A DNA stretch of 64,000 nucleotides from Chrysopilus asiliformis (lineage: Eukaryota; Arthropoda; Insecta; Diptera; Rhagionidae): assembly GCA_964034945.1 (NCBI GenBank), contig OZ035960.1:83948148-84012147 (forward strand). Reading direction: 5' to 3'. Position 1 is the first letter of the stretch. The number at the start of each line of letters is the position of its first letter. The translations under genes were made by a program, and so were the position numbers. Shown here in pieces: positions 10,779-21,700 of the stretch. Under the pieces are notes generated by a model that saw only the letters and a program-made list of their open reading frames with translations, was not told the DNA's origin and searched no databases.

Positions 10779-13700
10779 TTAGTGGTATAATTTTAGTCGG
10801 TTGAAATGTACTCTTTTTTGTTTATATCCCATTTGTATGGTGCAATTTACCTCGCTGTTAATTTTTTTCACTTCGTAAGGTCCTGTCCAGATCGGTGACA
10901 ATTTGTTATCTTTAGCAGCATTCCGAAGAAGTACTTGATCTCCAACATGAATTCGTATTTGTGTTGAATTGCGATCATAGTATTTCTTCGATTGTTCTTT
11001 GCTTTTGATTAGATTGTCTTTTGCCAATTTATGGATTACTTGCATCTTATGTTTTACGTAGGAGCAATAATTGTCAAAATTGTACACTGGTTCGGGTTCT
11101 TTTTGTAAATTGCTTGGGAGAGGTGAGATAAAACCATATAACGCATACATAGGTGCACATTTGCTACCTGTATGTTCAGCATGATTATGAACCATAGCTG
11201 CTTCTTCCAGCCAATCGTCCCATTCTCCTGAGTATTTGTCAACTACACTTCGGAGATATTGTATTAATGGTCCGTGAGTGCGTTCCAAGGATCCGTTAGC
11301 TTGAGGATGGTAAGCGGTAGTTTGTACTTTTTTTATTTTTAAAAGTTTGCATAGCCCTTTGAACAATTCACTAAGAAAATTCGATCCTTGATCGGTAATT
11401 AGTGACTTGGGTACAACGTAATATTTCAGGATTACTTTCTTATAAAAGCAATGAGCAACCGTTTGTGCTTCGCAATTAGGTAATGCAAAACAGTCCAGGA
11501 CTTTAGTTAAGTCGTCTTGGAATGTTAAGATATATTTGTTTCCATTTTGAGTGGTTGGGAGGGGGCCGACTATATCTAGGAATACTTTATCAAAGGGTTT
11601 TTGTGGCGTGTCGCTAATTATCATTGGTAATTTTGTACTTTTTCCGGTTTTGTTTCGTTGGCAAATCAAACATCTGCTAACGAATTTAGCAATGTCTTTA
11701 AACATATTTTTCCACTTATATTCTCGTCGGATTCGCTTGAATGTTTTAATCACGCCCATATGTCCTCCGAGGGGTGCTGTATGGAAGTCTTTCAGTACGG
11801 TTTCGATTTCCTTTTGGTCCGTTAGTACTCTTGCCTGATTTCCGTTGGTTCCCTGTTCTTGATCACTGTCGGTTGGTCCTTCTTCCTCCTCTGATTGTTC
11901 CGAAACTGTGATGTCTTCATTTTGATCGCTTTCTTGCAATTTTCTGGCTTGAGTTCTTGTTATTACCAAGATTGATTCCCTTTCTGTGGAATTCTCTTTT
12001 GCTTTCAGTTCGGTCTTCTCTGTTGTCATTAAGTTGGTATCGTCGTTTATCGGGATTCTGCTTAATGCATCAGCACATTTATTGCTTTTACCTGGTGTGT
12101 ATTCGATTGAATAATCATACTCCGAGAGTTTATGATGAAATCGAACTAGTCGAGTAGTAGGATCTTTAACATTAAAGACTCCTTTGAGTGGTTTATGATC
12201 TGTGTACACCACAAATTTTCTACCGTAAAGGTAACATCGGAATGTTTTTACAGCCCAGACAATTGCTAACAGTTCCTTTTCTATTGTCGAATAATTTCTT
12301 TCTGCTTTGTTTAGACAACGGCTAGCATACGCTATTGGATGATCTTCCCTAATCTTTCCTTGAGACAATACAGCACCGATGGCTGTGCCGCTGGCGTCTG
12401 TAGTCACCATAAAAGGTTTCTCAAAGTCAGGATATGCCAATAATGGTGGGTTTATCATTGCATCCTTTAATTTTTGGAATGCTTGCATACACTTTTCGTC
12501 CCACTTGAACTTATTGTCTTTGCGCAATAATTTATTAAGTGGTTCCGCTATTTTGGAGAAATTCGGTATGAACTTTCTGAAATAGTTAACGAGTCCTAAA
12601 AATGATTGGGTTTGACGTATAGTCCGGGGTTGCGGAAATTCTTGTACACATTGCGTTTTACGTGTGTCGGGTAATGCTCCCTCTCTGGAACATTTGTGTC
12701 CTAAATAAACTATTTCTTTTCTCAAAAATTGACATTTGTCGGGATTGAGTTTAAGATTGTTTTCACACAGTCGATCGAATACTAGACGCAGTTTGTATAT
12801 GTGGTCGGAAAGATTCCTTCCATAAATTACGATATCGTCTAAATATACGAAGCAATGCATACCTTGTAGTCCAGTAAGGACATTATTCATTAATCTTTGA
12901 AAGGTAGCTGGGCTCCCTTTCAATCCAAAAGGCATTCTTTTGAATTCGTAATGACCGTGACTCGTGCTAAAAGCGGTTTTTGCACGGTCTTCTTTGGCAA
13001 CTTTTACCTGATGATAGCCTTGAGCTAAATCAAGTGAAGTGAAGTATCTACATTGGCCTAATTGGTCTAGAATGTCCTCGATGCGTGGTAGTGGGTATGC
13101 GTCACCGATTGTGACTTTATTTAGTTCCCGAAAGTCTACCACTACGCGCCACTTTTGTTCACCGTCAGGTCCTGGTTTCTTTGGTACTACCAGTAAGGGT
13201 GAATTAAAAGGACTTCTACTGTTGGCAATTATGTCTTCATTTAACATGCGTTCGATTTCTTCCTGAATGATTCCTTTTTGCCTTTCCGGTAGTCTGTACA
13301 TTTTTCTATGTACAGGGGGTATATTTGGCAATGTTGGAATCGTATGTTCGACGGCAGGTGTATACGTTAAATCGTCACCTGGCAAATGAAATATATTTAG
13401 ATATTCATAGCATAATTCGTGAATTGCTTTCATTTCTTCTGAGTTGGCGTATTGGTCTAATTCCAGGTTTTCCATTAATAACTTAAATCTATTATGGTCG
13501 CATTCGGACCGTCTATGTAAGTCAGCTTTGGACATTACATGTTCAATTGGTTCAGATTCTTTTCTGAGAGATCGGGAGGTGTCCTCATGGTTATTTTTGC
13601 ATGAAGATCTTTGATGCATCCATCCCGATGTAATATTATTAGATTGGAGGGTATTTACATTTTTTTCTGTGTCGAACAGAAATTTAATGTTTAGGTCGTC

Positions 13701-14507
13701 CTCCGAACTTATTTCATTGGCGTGGAGAGATTCCTTGCAACTATGTTTACACAAGGATTTTAAACTTCCATCAACCATGTTTTGCTTCTTACTCATGTCT
13801 TTTATGAGTAAGGTGTTTACTGGAATTAGCCTAACCTTAGGTATTTCTATTAGTTCTTCGTTCTTTGTTACATTTATTATGCTTGCTACTATTTTGTTAT
13901 TGGAGATTTTGGTTAGGCTGTTGCCTAAGAATACTCCTGGTTTTATTTCTTTAGAACAGCACAGCATTTCACCGGTCTCTGTGGTAGGTATTTCACAGAT
14001 TATTTCGCTTCGAGGGGGAATCCTTATTTTTGGATTCGGAAAGTTGATATTCTTGATTTGCTCACTTTTGCAGTTGGACGTTTCTTCTACTGTTACTTCT
14101 ACTGAAGTCAAAGTATTGAGCTCCTCACGAATATTTTCTTTCCTTTTCTCGAAGGGAATTGAAATGTATGGTTTTACATGTTTAAATATCAATGTTTTGT
14201 TTTGGCAGTCAATTGTACAATTTTCGGATAGAAAATCATAGCCTAAGATGCCATCACCCGGTATAGAGAAATTTCCTTTAACGATGTGGAATAAGTTTGT
14301 AATTGGTTTTTTAATGTTAAAGGTACCGGCACACTGCCCTAGAGTCTTCCCCACACCGAATGCTGACACTAATTTTTTATGTATAGGTTTTTCTATTTTT
14401 ACTCCTAATTTTATAGATTCCTCTTTAATGAGACTTATGTCTGCTCCTGTATCGATGAGCAGGTAAGCGTTTTTATTTTTCGCGATGTCTAATGGGAGGT
14501 TAATCAT
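10779..14507 (-). CDS. pol: Gypsy Pol polyprotein (protease, RT, RNase H, integrase)
   Basis: The 1242-residue frame from the first ATG is complete. Protease has DTG at 19-21 and a GILGYDFL flap-like motif near 87. Reverse transcriptase has VDFREL (D458), SLDLAQGYHQ (D493) and YLDDIV (D557, D558). RNase H has D704 (VTTDAS), E743 and YTDHKPL (D770). Integrase has an HHCC finger (H909, H916, C946, C949), a D978-D1039-E1075 triad with 35 residues between the last two, and a GPY/F-type WTGPYEV at 1207-1213. No catalytic residue is missing and there are no stops. The frame is open upstream of this ATG to the stop at 14595-14597, so Pol is probably made as a Gag-Pol fusion by a -1 shift, not from this ATG. 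It acts in cytoplasmic particles and then at the chromosomal target. Confidence 0.96.
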   Translation of the reverse strand: MINLPLDIAKNKNAYLLIDTGADISLIKEESIKLGVKIEKPIHKKLVSAFGVGKTLGQCAGTFNIKKPITNLFHIVKGNFSIPGDGILGYDFLSENCTIDCQNKTLIFKHVKPYISIPFEKRKENIREELNTLTSVEVTVEETSNCKSEQIKNINFPNPKIRIPPRSEIICEIPTTETGEMLCCSKEIKPGVFLGNSLTKISNNKIVASIINVTKNEELIEIPKVRLIPVNTLLIKDMSKKQNMVDGSLKSLCKHSCKESLHANEISSEDDLNIKFLFDTEKNVNTLQSNNITSGWMHQRSSCKNNHEDTSRSLRKESEPIEHVMSKADLHRRSECDHNRFKLLMENLELDQYANSEEMKAIHELCYEYLNIFHLPGDDLTYTPAVEHTIPTLPNIPPVHRKMYRLPERQKGIIQEEIERMLNEDIIANSRSPFNSPLLVVPKKPGPDGEQKWRVVVDFRELNKVTIGDAYPLPRIEDILDQLGQCRYFTSLDLAQGYHQVKVAKEDRAKTAFSTSHGHYEFKRMPFGLKGSPATFQRLMNNVLTGLQGMHCFVYLDDIVIYGRNLSDHIYKLRLVFDRLCENNLKLNPDKCQFLRKEIVYLGHKCSREGALPDTRKTQCVQEFPQPRTIRQTQSFLGLVNYFRKFIPNFSKIAEPLNKLLRKDNKFKWDEKCMQAFQKLKDAMINPPLLAYPDFEKPFMVTTDASGTAIGAVLSQGKIREDHPIAYASRCLNKAERNYSTIEKELLAIVWAVKTFRCYLYGRKFVVYTDHKPLKGVFNVKDPTTRLVRFHHKLSEYDYSIEYTPGKSNKCADALSRIPINDDTNLMTTEKTELKAKENSTERESILVITRTQARKLQESDQNEDITVSEQSEEEEGPTDSDQEQGTNGNQARVLTDQKEIETVLKDFHTAPLGGHMGVIKTFKRIRREYKWKNMFKDIAKFVSRCLICQRNKTGKSTKLPMIISDTPQKPFDKVFLDIVGPLPTTQNGNKYILTFQDDLTKVLDCFALPNCEAQTVAHCFYKKVILKYYVVPKSLITDQGSNFLSELFKGLCKLLKIKKVQTTAYHPQANGSLERTHGPLIQYLRSVVDKYSGEWDDWLEEAAMVHNHAEHTGSKCAPMYALYGFISPLPSNLQKEPEPVYNFDNYCSYVKHKMQVIHKLAKDNLIKSKEQSKKYYDRNSTQIRIHVGDQVLLRNAAKDNKLSPIWTGPYEVKKINSEVNCTIQMGYKQKRVHFNRLKLYH

Positions 14508-14559
14508 GCATTTTAATGGGGTATTGGTGTTAGGGGAGTTGCACTCAGGACAAAGATAG

Positions 14560-14591
14560 GGGCTGGAGTGCCAGCCCTCTTCTAGTTTTCC
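14560..14591 (-). promoter_or_regulatory. Probable -1 ribosomal frameshift signal between gag and pol
   Basis: At the end of gag the minus strand reads GGAAAAC (14591-14585), followed by the gag stop TAG, a 7-nt spacer (14584-14578) and a perfect 7-bp GC-rich hairpin, GGGCTGG-CACT-CCAGCCC (14577-14560). A one-base backward slip at the A-rich run puts ribosomes into the open pol frame, which is -1 to gag. The heptamer is not a perfect X XXY YYZ, because the P-site codon GAA would re-pair with GGA. Efficiency may therefore be modest, or slippage may occur on the AAAAC part. Confidence 0.7.
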
Positions 14592-16078
14592 GAGTTATTG
14601 TTAGTTTGGGCCCTTTGTTGGCCCTGTAGCCACTGTCGTTTGGCCACACATTCTGATTCAAAATGGCCATAACGTAGGCAGAACGTACACTTTTTATTAT
14701 TACCTCCCCTGTGGTTCTGGTTTTCATTTTGTGGGGAACTTTGACTTGTATTTATATTATTCCGGTTTCTATTCGGAGAAGGGGTTAGATTTGAATTCCT
14801 TACCATATTTACTTGTTGTCGACGTTCGAAACTCTGATTTTGGTTGTTTCTTTGGTTTGGTGGAATAAATTCATTTCTCCGTGGAGGATAATTATTTCTG
14901 TTTCGCGTGCATGTGTGGACGTTATGTCCGTATGCTCTGCAGAAAGTGCAATAAGGAGTATTTTTCCTTTTCCTGCATTCCGCATAAGTGTGACCTTTAA
15001 TGTTACAAAAACCACACTTGAGATTTGTCTGGTTTTGGTCAGACGTTCCTTGTGTTGATTGTGCATTAAGATTCTTTTTTACCGTTTGATTCACCATGGG
15101 ATTGGGTATGCCGCTTACCCAGGGGAAATTTACATGGCCTGTCATGGGCGCAATTGTGTTGCTTACCCATGGAGAGCTGGCTTGCTGTTGAATGCTTGAT
15201 TGGAGCGCGAATTGAGGAGGCATAACTATCATATGTTCTATTTCTTCCAATTGTTTTGCCTTGATTAATATATCGGACATACTCGAAACACTTCTGTCTT
15301 GCAACAGATGGAATTTTTGGTTTGGGTTCAACAAACCATTCTTGAACGTAAATACGGCCAGTTCCTCGAGGTCCGTCTCAATGACACTGGTCGTTTTGTG
15401 CTTTTCTTTTGCGGATTCTACGCACCGCAAATACGCTTTATTTATTCTGTTTGCGAACGCCCAAATACCCTCGTTGGGTAATTGGTACATAACGCGCATT
15501 TCGTTTACGATAGTTAGGTAGGGTTTGGTAGAAAGCAGTTTCTGTTTAACTAATTTTATGAATGAATCGACCGAGATTATGTTGCTGCCTTCTAACATTT
15601 CTAAAGCTCGTCCGCGAATTCTAGTAAGGAGGAGAGAACATACGGTTAGCTCCTCATTTTCCGATATGCACGACTTTACACTTTCACAACATCTTACAAA
15701 CGTTTTTATTTCGCCCTCTAAATGAGGGCCTATTTCTCCCGTTAAAATTGGGATGTTATTAAAGACTAATGTGCTTAACTTAGAATAATCTAGTGACATT
15801 TTAAATGACTTACGTTTTTCTACTTTAGGTGTTGAAGTGCTGATTGGTGTTCCCTCGAAGATTTCCTTGAAGATTCCTTCGACAATTGTGGCACTAGTGG
15901 TTGTCTCTGCTTCGCTGTTTACACTTATTGTTGCACTGCTGTTATTGTCGCTTGTTGTTGAGACGGATGTTGATGATTCCTTCGCTGGGTTGATGTCCTG
16001 TGTTGGTTTGTAGCTCTTACCGGATCTTAATTTGCTTGTCTGGTCTTCGTTGTCCTGATTGGAATTGCCGTGGCTCAT
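14582..16078 (-). CDS. gag: Gypsy Gag polyprotein with three zinc knuckles
   Basis: This 498-residue frame starts at an ATG about 640 bp downstream of the primer-binding site. Residues 1-65 are Ser/Thr-rich and low complexity. Residues about 95-285 form the predicted capsid region (LDYSKLSTLVFNNIPILTGE opens it). Three C-x2-C-x4-H-x4-C knuckles follow at 355-368, 377-390 and 464-477, separated by an Asn/Arg-rich linker. Gag assembles the particle, and the knuckles bind the RNA genome. Most Gypsy Gags have one or two knuckles, so three with an ~75-residue linker before the last is somewhat unusual. There are no stops or frameshifts. The stop at 14582-14584 sits inside the frameshift signal that leads into pol. 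Confidence 0.93.
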   Translation of the reverse strand: MSHGNSNQDNEDQTSKLRSGKSYKPTQDINPAKESSTSVSTTSDNNSSATISVNSEAETTTSATIVEGIFKEIFEGTPISTSTPKVEKRKSFKMSLDYSKLSTLVFNNIPILTGEIGPHLEGEIKTFVRCCESVKSCISENEELTVCSLLLTRIRGRALEMLEGSNIISVDSFIKLVKQKLLSTKPYLTIVNEMRVMYQLPNEGIWAFANRINKAYLRCVESAKEKHKTTSVIETDLEELAVFTFKNGLLNPNQKFHLLQDRSVSSMSDILIKAKQLEEIEHMIVMPPQFALQSSIQQQASSPWVSNTIAPMTGHVNFPWVSGIPNPMVNQTVKKNLNAQSTQGTSDQNQTNLKCGFCNIKGHTYAECRKRKNTPYCTFCRAYGHNVHTCTRNRNNYPPRRNEFIPPNQRNNQNQSFERRQQVNMVRNSNLTPSPNRNRNNINTSQSSPQNENQNHRGGNNKKCTFCLRYGHFESECVAKRQWLQGQQRAQTNNNSEN

Positions 16079-16720
16079 TGGCGTTCTTTCCCGCGTTGGC
16101 CCCTAAAGGCTTTCTCCAGCGTTGGTCCCGGTAGACTTTTTCCCTCGATTGCCCCGCTGGGCTTTCTCTTGTTGTTATTTTTCCGGAAAAAAAATTCACT
16201 TCAGCTTCAAATCACCAGGCATTAATTAAGTCCATCACTTATTAAAAATTTTTTATTTAATTAAAAAATTTTTTTTTTTTAAATTTTTATTCGATTTGAA
16301 TTTTGGGTTTAGAATGAATTTGATTAGGTTTTCAGAATTTTTCTTTTATTTTAGAAAACTTTAGATTTTTTTGTTAGTCACTGTTTTCAAGCCAAAAGAA
16401 GTTTTTTCGTTGCATATATTCAGGCGAACTTGACCTTGAACCATACAATTCGACACTGGCTTGCACAATTCTATTTTGATTATCTCTTTTTTTTTTTTTT
16501 TCAATTAAACTGCACTATTTAATTTAAGTATTAGTGTGATTTATTAAAATTAGTAATTTTTTGTTTTGGTTTTTTTTTTTTTTTTTTTATATGTGCGAAA
16601 ACGTTTAGCACTTTTATAATTTTCTTCAAAGGACACCCAAAGCTTCACTCACGATGCCGATCACTTGTTTTTCTTTTACACTTTATTTTACACGCAGGAT
16701 CCACTAAATGTTTTTACCGG
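16079..16720 (-). other. Leader of the Gypsy element
   Basis: Untranslated stretch between primer site and gag start, AT-rich with several T runs on the plus strand (for example 16488-16501 and 16570-16587). Packaging signals would be expected here, but none can be recognised from sequence alone. Confidence 0.6.
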
Positions 16721-16738
16721 ATCCTACCGGCTGCGCCA
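16721..16738 (-). other. Primer-binding site for tRNA-Ser
   Basis: The plus strand ATCCTACCGGCTGCGCCA is the 3' end of a eukaryotic tRNA-Ser including the added CCA, so the minus-strand transcript can anneal it. Four bases (16739-16742, AAAA) separate it from the 5' LTR. Use of tRNA-Ser is known for the 17.6/297 group. Confidence 0.85.
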
Positions 16739-16742
16739 AAAA

Positions 16743-17678
16743 TGTTATGTAATAAATTATAAGTTCTTTATTACAAACACTTTATATTTCAATGTTGTAT
16801 TGTTTAAAATGTTATATAATTTTTAATTAGTGCTTACCCACGGAAGTTTCCCTGGCTCGAATATTCCTCGGGAGAAACTTTTCCAACTAATTCCGAAATT
16901 TATGGTTGTAACTGTTAATGTGACAAACACTAGGAAAACTCACTTGATCTTAATTACATTTGCTTTATTGCTCCAAATTACATGAGACTGAATTAATTGA
17001 AACTTAGTCGAGAAAACTAACAGCAAAGATTTACACATAATTATTTAAACTTTCACTTAGATACAAATCCTTCCACAATGATTTCCGTTTCCTTGCTTTT
17101 TATTAAACCGTTTTCTTGTTTTTTATACTTTAATCTAACCTTTTTTACTGGAGAGTGCCGTGCGCGCTGAATAAGAAAATGTTTCGAAGATCGAGTAATT
17201 TTCGTTAAAAGACGCGAACACTTTGCTAAATCTAAAAAGCGGTTCTTTAATAGCGGAACTTCTTTAAAACACAAGTGATTTCACGTCGATAGAAAGTGCT
17301 ATCGGTCGGAGCCATGAATCGAGACTTACTCATTACTCCACGCATGCTTCAGTCGCTGTCGATATTCAAACCGCCCACGCGCTGATCGATATTTTCTTAT
17401 CAATCATTCGCGGTGGTCTTTTGTTTGCCGAATTGGCGAATTTAAAGGGCTTTCTGTGATTTCGCGTGTCATTTGATACTTGCGCGGAAATCATTGTTGA
17501 TTTATTTAAAGTGTGGAATTTTTATTCCACAACATTCAGAGTTGTTTTCTTTGATTGCCGAATTGGCGATTTTGCTTGAATGGCTTTGCGTGATTCAATG
17601 TGTCATTTGACACCTTGAGCATTTGCCCGGAAATCATTGTTGGTTTTATTTGAATTGTGGAATTTTTATTCCACAACA
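16743..17678 (-). repeat. 5' LTR of the Gypsy element (936 bp)
   Basis: Intact LTR with TGTT...AACA ends. It preserves the uninterrupted CTTTAATC site that the hAT element occupied in the other LTR. The paired palindromes are at 17512-17531 and 17656-17675. On the minus strand these lie at the start of U3, so they are candidate enhancer or promoter elements. Confidence 0.95.
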
Positions 17679-18343
17679 GTCTTGGATGCCAAAAAGATGC
17701 AGTTTAGTCGGTGGTTTAACAAAAGTGGCACAAAATACGTTTTCAGAACTCCAGAATGCGAAAAACGTGGTGGGGGTCGGCCCGCCGGGCATGGAAAAAA
17801 TTTTTTTAATACACATCTTTTGACGTTTAGGGATTTAAAATCCATTGAAAAATGACAATTTCCATGGCAGAGCGAACTAATCTTAAATATGCATAATATG
17901 TACGTCAAAATATTACGGCTAAGCGAGTGCGTATATATACGCTTGTGATGCAAAATGAGTTAAAATATAATTTTGTATACTTATCAATTTACCCACACAG
18001 AATACGGCCTTCTATTTAATACGAATATAAAAAAAATGTATAATGTAATAAAAAAAACCCGTTTTTTGTGCTTATACTCACTTTTTTTTGTCTACATAAC
18101 CGATTTTTGTTAAAGGAAACATTTAAATTTTTTAAAGCACATATTTTACAGATGGTCTTACATCTAAAAAAAGTTCTTTTTTAATTCTTTATACATACTT
18201 CAATATTTTTTATGGCCACTTTTTCTTGAATTGCTTAAATATTTCTCGACGCAAGTATTCTGTACTTATAATTATCTTGCTGTGAAATATACCAGGGCAA
18301 GCAAATGTAAAACAAAGATGAATACATGCATCCCTCGGTGTAA

Positions 18344-18710
18344 GGGTACGTCCATAGTGAACTAGCTTCTCGCGCACCAGCTTTCCGGCGAGATTTGCGC
18401 CGGTACTTATAACCAGCGTGATTCTAGCAGGTGATGGTCACAGTGAATCTCGCGCCTGTGCTGCAGATACGTTGGCACTTTCACGTCAACAACTGTCAAA
18501 ACAGGCTTGTAGCTGGTTACCGGCGTTAACAAGAATTAAAAATTGATTCTGGTAAAAGCGGGTAAACGTCGGCTGATTCTTATGAAAGCGAGAAGTTGGT
18601 TCATTATGGACGCGACATTTTATACTCGGGTTATTTTTTATCCAGCGTAAACCGGCGGCTGGAAAGCGATAAAGCGAGAAACTGGTTTTATGACCACTAT
18701 GGACGTACCC
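18344..18710. mobile_element. Harbinger-type MITE with TAA target duplication
   Basis: GGGTACGTCCATAGTG at 18344-18359 is matched exactly in reverse complement at 18695-18710. TAA flanks both sides (18341-18343 and 18711-18713). Three-base TWA duplications are characteristic of PIF/Harbinger. The 367-bp interior has no meaningful coding. Confidence 0.8.
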
Positions 18711-18713
18711 TAA

Positions 18714-21700
18714 GACACTTCGATAAAGACGTATTCTTACAGGATGCTCAGTGTTTTATTCCCGGTTTCGATATACGACGTTAAATTTTCAAAAAAAATG
18801 TGTTAATATTCAAAACTTTGAACTTATTTAAATTTCAACATTATTCTAAAATATGTAATACATCAATATACGATTTAAAAAAAATTAAGGAATGCGTTTA
18901 TAGAGAAAATATGATATCGAAAATGAGCCTCTTGATTTTATAACTCTATCGCTATACTTTTTTAACTCCTTCAGAGCTGAATTTTTTTCTAGTTTTATTG
19001 GAAAATACAAAGAAAAGTTTATTTTCAAGTTTTTTTTTTTAATTTTTGGCAAAAAAACCTCCAATAATGTCATTTGTTTCCAATAATGGTGGTAGTATAC
19101 TATTTACTTTTTTATAAGAAATATGTTAAGGCCCAACATACAATCATGATTGAAGTCACAGATTTAATATTTTATTTAGATGAAATAGTAAACCAGTGTA
19201 TATTGTAATGTGCACAGGGTCGGAAGACGTTAATCACAGGGTTTCGGAGTTGGTATAGATATCATAAAGTTTTTAATGGAGTTTTTGACATATTATCATA
19301 TTTTTATGCAATCTACTCTTAGAATTTATAAAAAAGTCTCATTCGTCAATCTTCAAAAAAAATAAAAAAAATTTCGTTGGTTTTTCTTCTCTCAATGATT
19401 TTGATTTCTATGCTATTGACTATTTTTACTATTATCAAATTCATTTACACTTTTGCTTTACTACTAGCCACATGTTCCAAGCCCTGAAAAAATATACTAG
19501 TACTCATTCTAAAGTTAACCATGAAATGTCTTTAGTAGTGCGAATTATATCACGAAGGTAAATTATTCACCAATTAACCGTAATTTTCTAAGTTGTAAGC
19601 AATAATTTTATCCCGGACTCCGACTCTTCGACTCCATATCCCTGATTAATCAAGACATGTCCGCACAGAAAATAAAACACCATAGAAAACAGTTTTCGCG
19701 TCTCAAAGGTAAAACAAATAAGAATCGACACCCAAAAATGTCAACCATTTTGAGGGCATTTCTGGTTCCGACGACTAATTTGTTTTTTTTTCATATTAAA
19801 TTTTAAAATGGAAATATTTGAATAAACTTAAAAGATTTCGTTAAAAGTTGGTTAAATCTTTGTACGTACTTTTATTAAAATCTATTCAATCGAAATAAAA
19901 CACTTATTTTTTTAATTAAACAAAGTTAGCATTTTTTGTATCAAAATATACCTGTATCAAAACATACAGATATACAACAATTCAACTAAGAAAAAGATTA
20001 GCAGCAGTCGCAATTTCTTAAAGTTTTTCTTGCTTTTCTCTGTTTTGCTTCAATTCTTTAATATTGCTGCTCGAAAAACATATCAAAGAAGCTCTACATT
20101 ATCTACATTGGCGCCAGGTGCATCTTATTATCTATCTTACTTGATTGCAAAAAGTATACATAGATCTATTTTGTAATTAAGAGAGATTTCGAAATATTAC
20201 ATATTTCTCTACATAACAAAGTAATTAATTAATTTTGTGATTATGTGATGCTCTGCTTCACTTTATTTAGAAAATCTTGTGCTCAGTATAGGTTGTAAAC
20301 GTTGCCTAAAGTAAAATATTTTTAAAAATTTTACTAGATTTCTGTATTTAATGTCTAAATTCAACAGCGTATCTTTAACTTACACACATTAGTCCATTTG
20401 TCTGTCAATATGGTAATTCTATGATAGTTAGCCGAAGTCTAGATTTCGTGCAGCCCCTGTACTGTTATGTAAATGAAGACAGATGACAATTTTTTTCAAA
20501 ACATTTTTATCCTGAAAACTGATGATTCGACTGTCAATTTTTAATAACAGAAAATTGACATGGGCGAAATTATCGTGAAATCTATAGTTGAGGAATTATG
20601 TAGGGTTTCCATTTACGGTCATGGACTTACATTACTGCAAAAGTGAGCGAGATAGTTAAATTCAAGTTCACGTGCGAAAAATACTATCACAATAGTATAC
20701 TTGTAGTACCTCACATGAATTCTCCCTTCAATTGATTTTTACTTTGACAGTTCTGTTTACTTTAAGTTTTTTGCAAATTTTGGCAAAATTTCATTAACAC
20801 ATTGATTGCCGTGGCTATCACTTTTGATAGCCAGTGAAAATTGGACTAAGTTTCATGAGGAGCCGATCTACATTTTACATGTTTACATTCTACATACTTA
20901 CATTAATACATACAGGCATACATACATACATACATTTTACATACATTCTACAGGTTTAATGTATTGACATTTCCTATAAATATTTGCAAAATTGGTTCGG
21001 AACTTTTTATAGGAACGTTTTCTATGCGGTGCTAATTGAATTTATTCTGCGTTAGATGAATAAAATTCGCGGAATAAATTCTGAATTCGCCAAGAAATTC
21101 AAGAAAAATTGCAAGTATTAGATAATGTTATACTTGCATATCAACACGCTCTATTATTTTGAATTATTTCAATTGTAATTTGAATTATGTAATTCCCATT
21201 CTAGCAGCTGTAGCGATAAAAAAATTTTGCGTGAGAAAAATGAATAAGTGAGTTTTCTCATTATTTGGTATTGTGATCAGAAATACATGTAAATTTCATC
21301 GTGGAATCATGCCATAAAATACGCCACCTATTTTGGACGTGGACACGAAAAGTGAGTTTATTTGGGGTAAGAAATTGCATTTTACACATATGTATATTGT
21401 TAGAAAAAAGCAACTGTCAGTCAGAGAGAAAGATTGAAGTTTTCCTACAGAGTATTTCACGATTGTCGCGAGTGTAGGCTTTTTTATGCTTTACAGAATG
21501 GTTCGTTTTTATATGTACAAATAATCTACACATTTTTCAACCCTGATAAATGAATTTTCTTTTTTATTTGACACATTAGAATTCTAAGAAAACAAAAGAA
21601 ATATTTATAACTTAATTATGGAAAGAGCATTTTGTTGTGTGTTAGATGTTGAAGTTTACTTTTCTTCTGAATTCATCACAGCAGCTAGTCTTGCGAGATA

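Larger units (their letters stand above)
8101..17678 (-). mobile_element. Full-length Ty3/Gypsy LTR retrotransposon
   Basis: Two LTRs (8101-9807 and 16743-17678) start TGTTATG and end CACAACA. They are flanked by the 4-bp target duplication GTCT at 8097-8100 and 17679-17682. Coding is on the minus strand in the order gag, protease, reverse transcriptase, RNase H, integrase, which defines Ty3/Gypsy. There is no envelope-like frame between pol and the 3' LTR. Ignoring the later insertion at 8494-9256, the two LTRs are both 936 bp and differ at one position that I can see (T at about 8332, C at about 16974), so the insertion is recent. The primer site matches tRNA-Ser, as in the 17.6/297 group of insect Gypsy elements. 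Confidence 0.95.

Noticed and set aside
13669..14241. Plus-strand 190-codon frame opposite pol
   Set aside because: Antisense shadow of the protease region, Ser/Leu-rich with no recognisable domain.
16721..16738. tRNA gene suggested by the tRNA-Ser 3' end
   Set aside because: Only the last 18 bases including CCA are present, at the position of a primer-binding site; no acceptor partner or anticodon arm precedes it.
8041..17760. A host coding frame interrupted by the Gypsy insertion
   Set aside because: Joining the flanks across the GTCT duplication gives no continuous frame with a recognisable motif.
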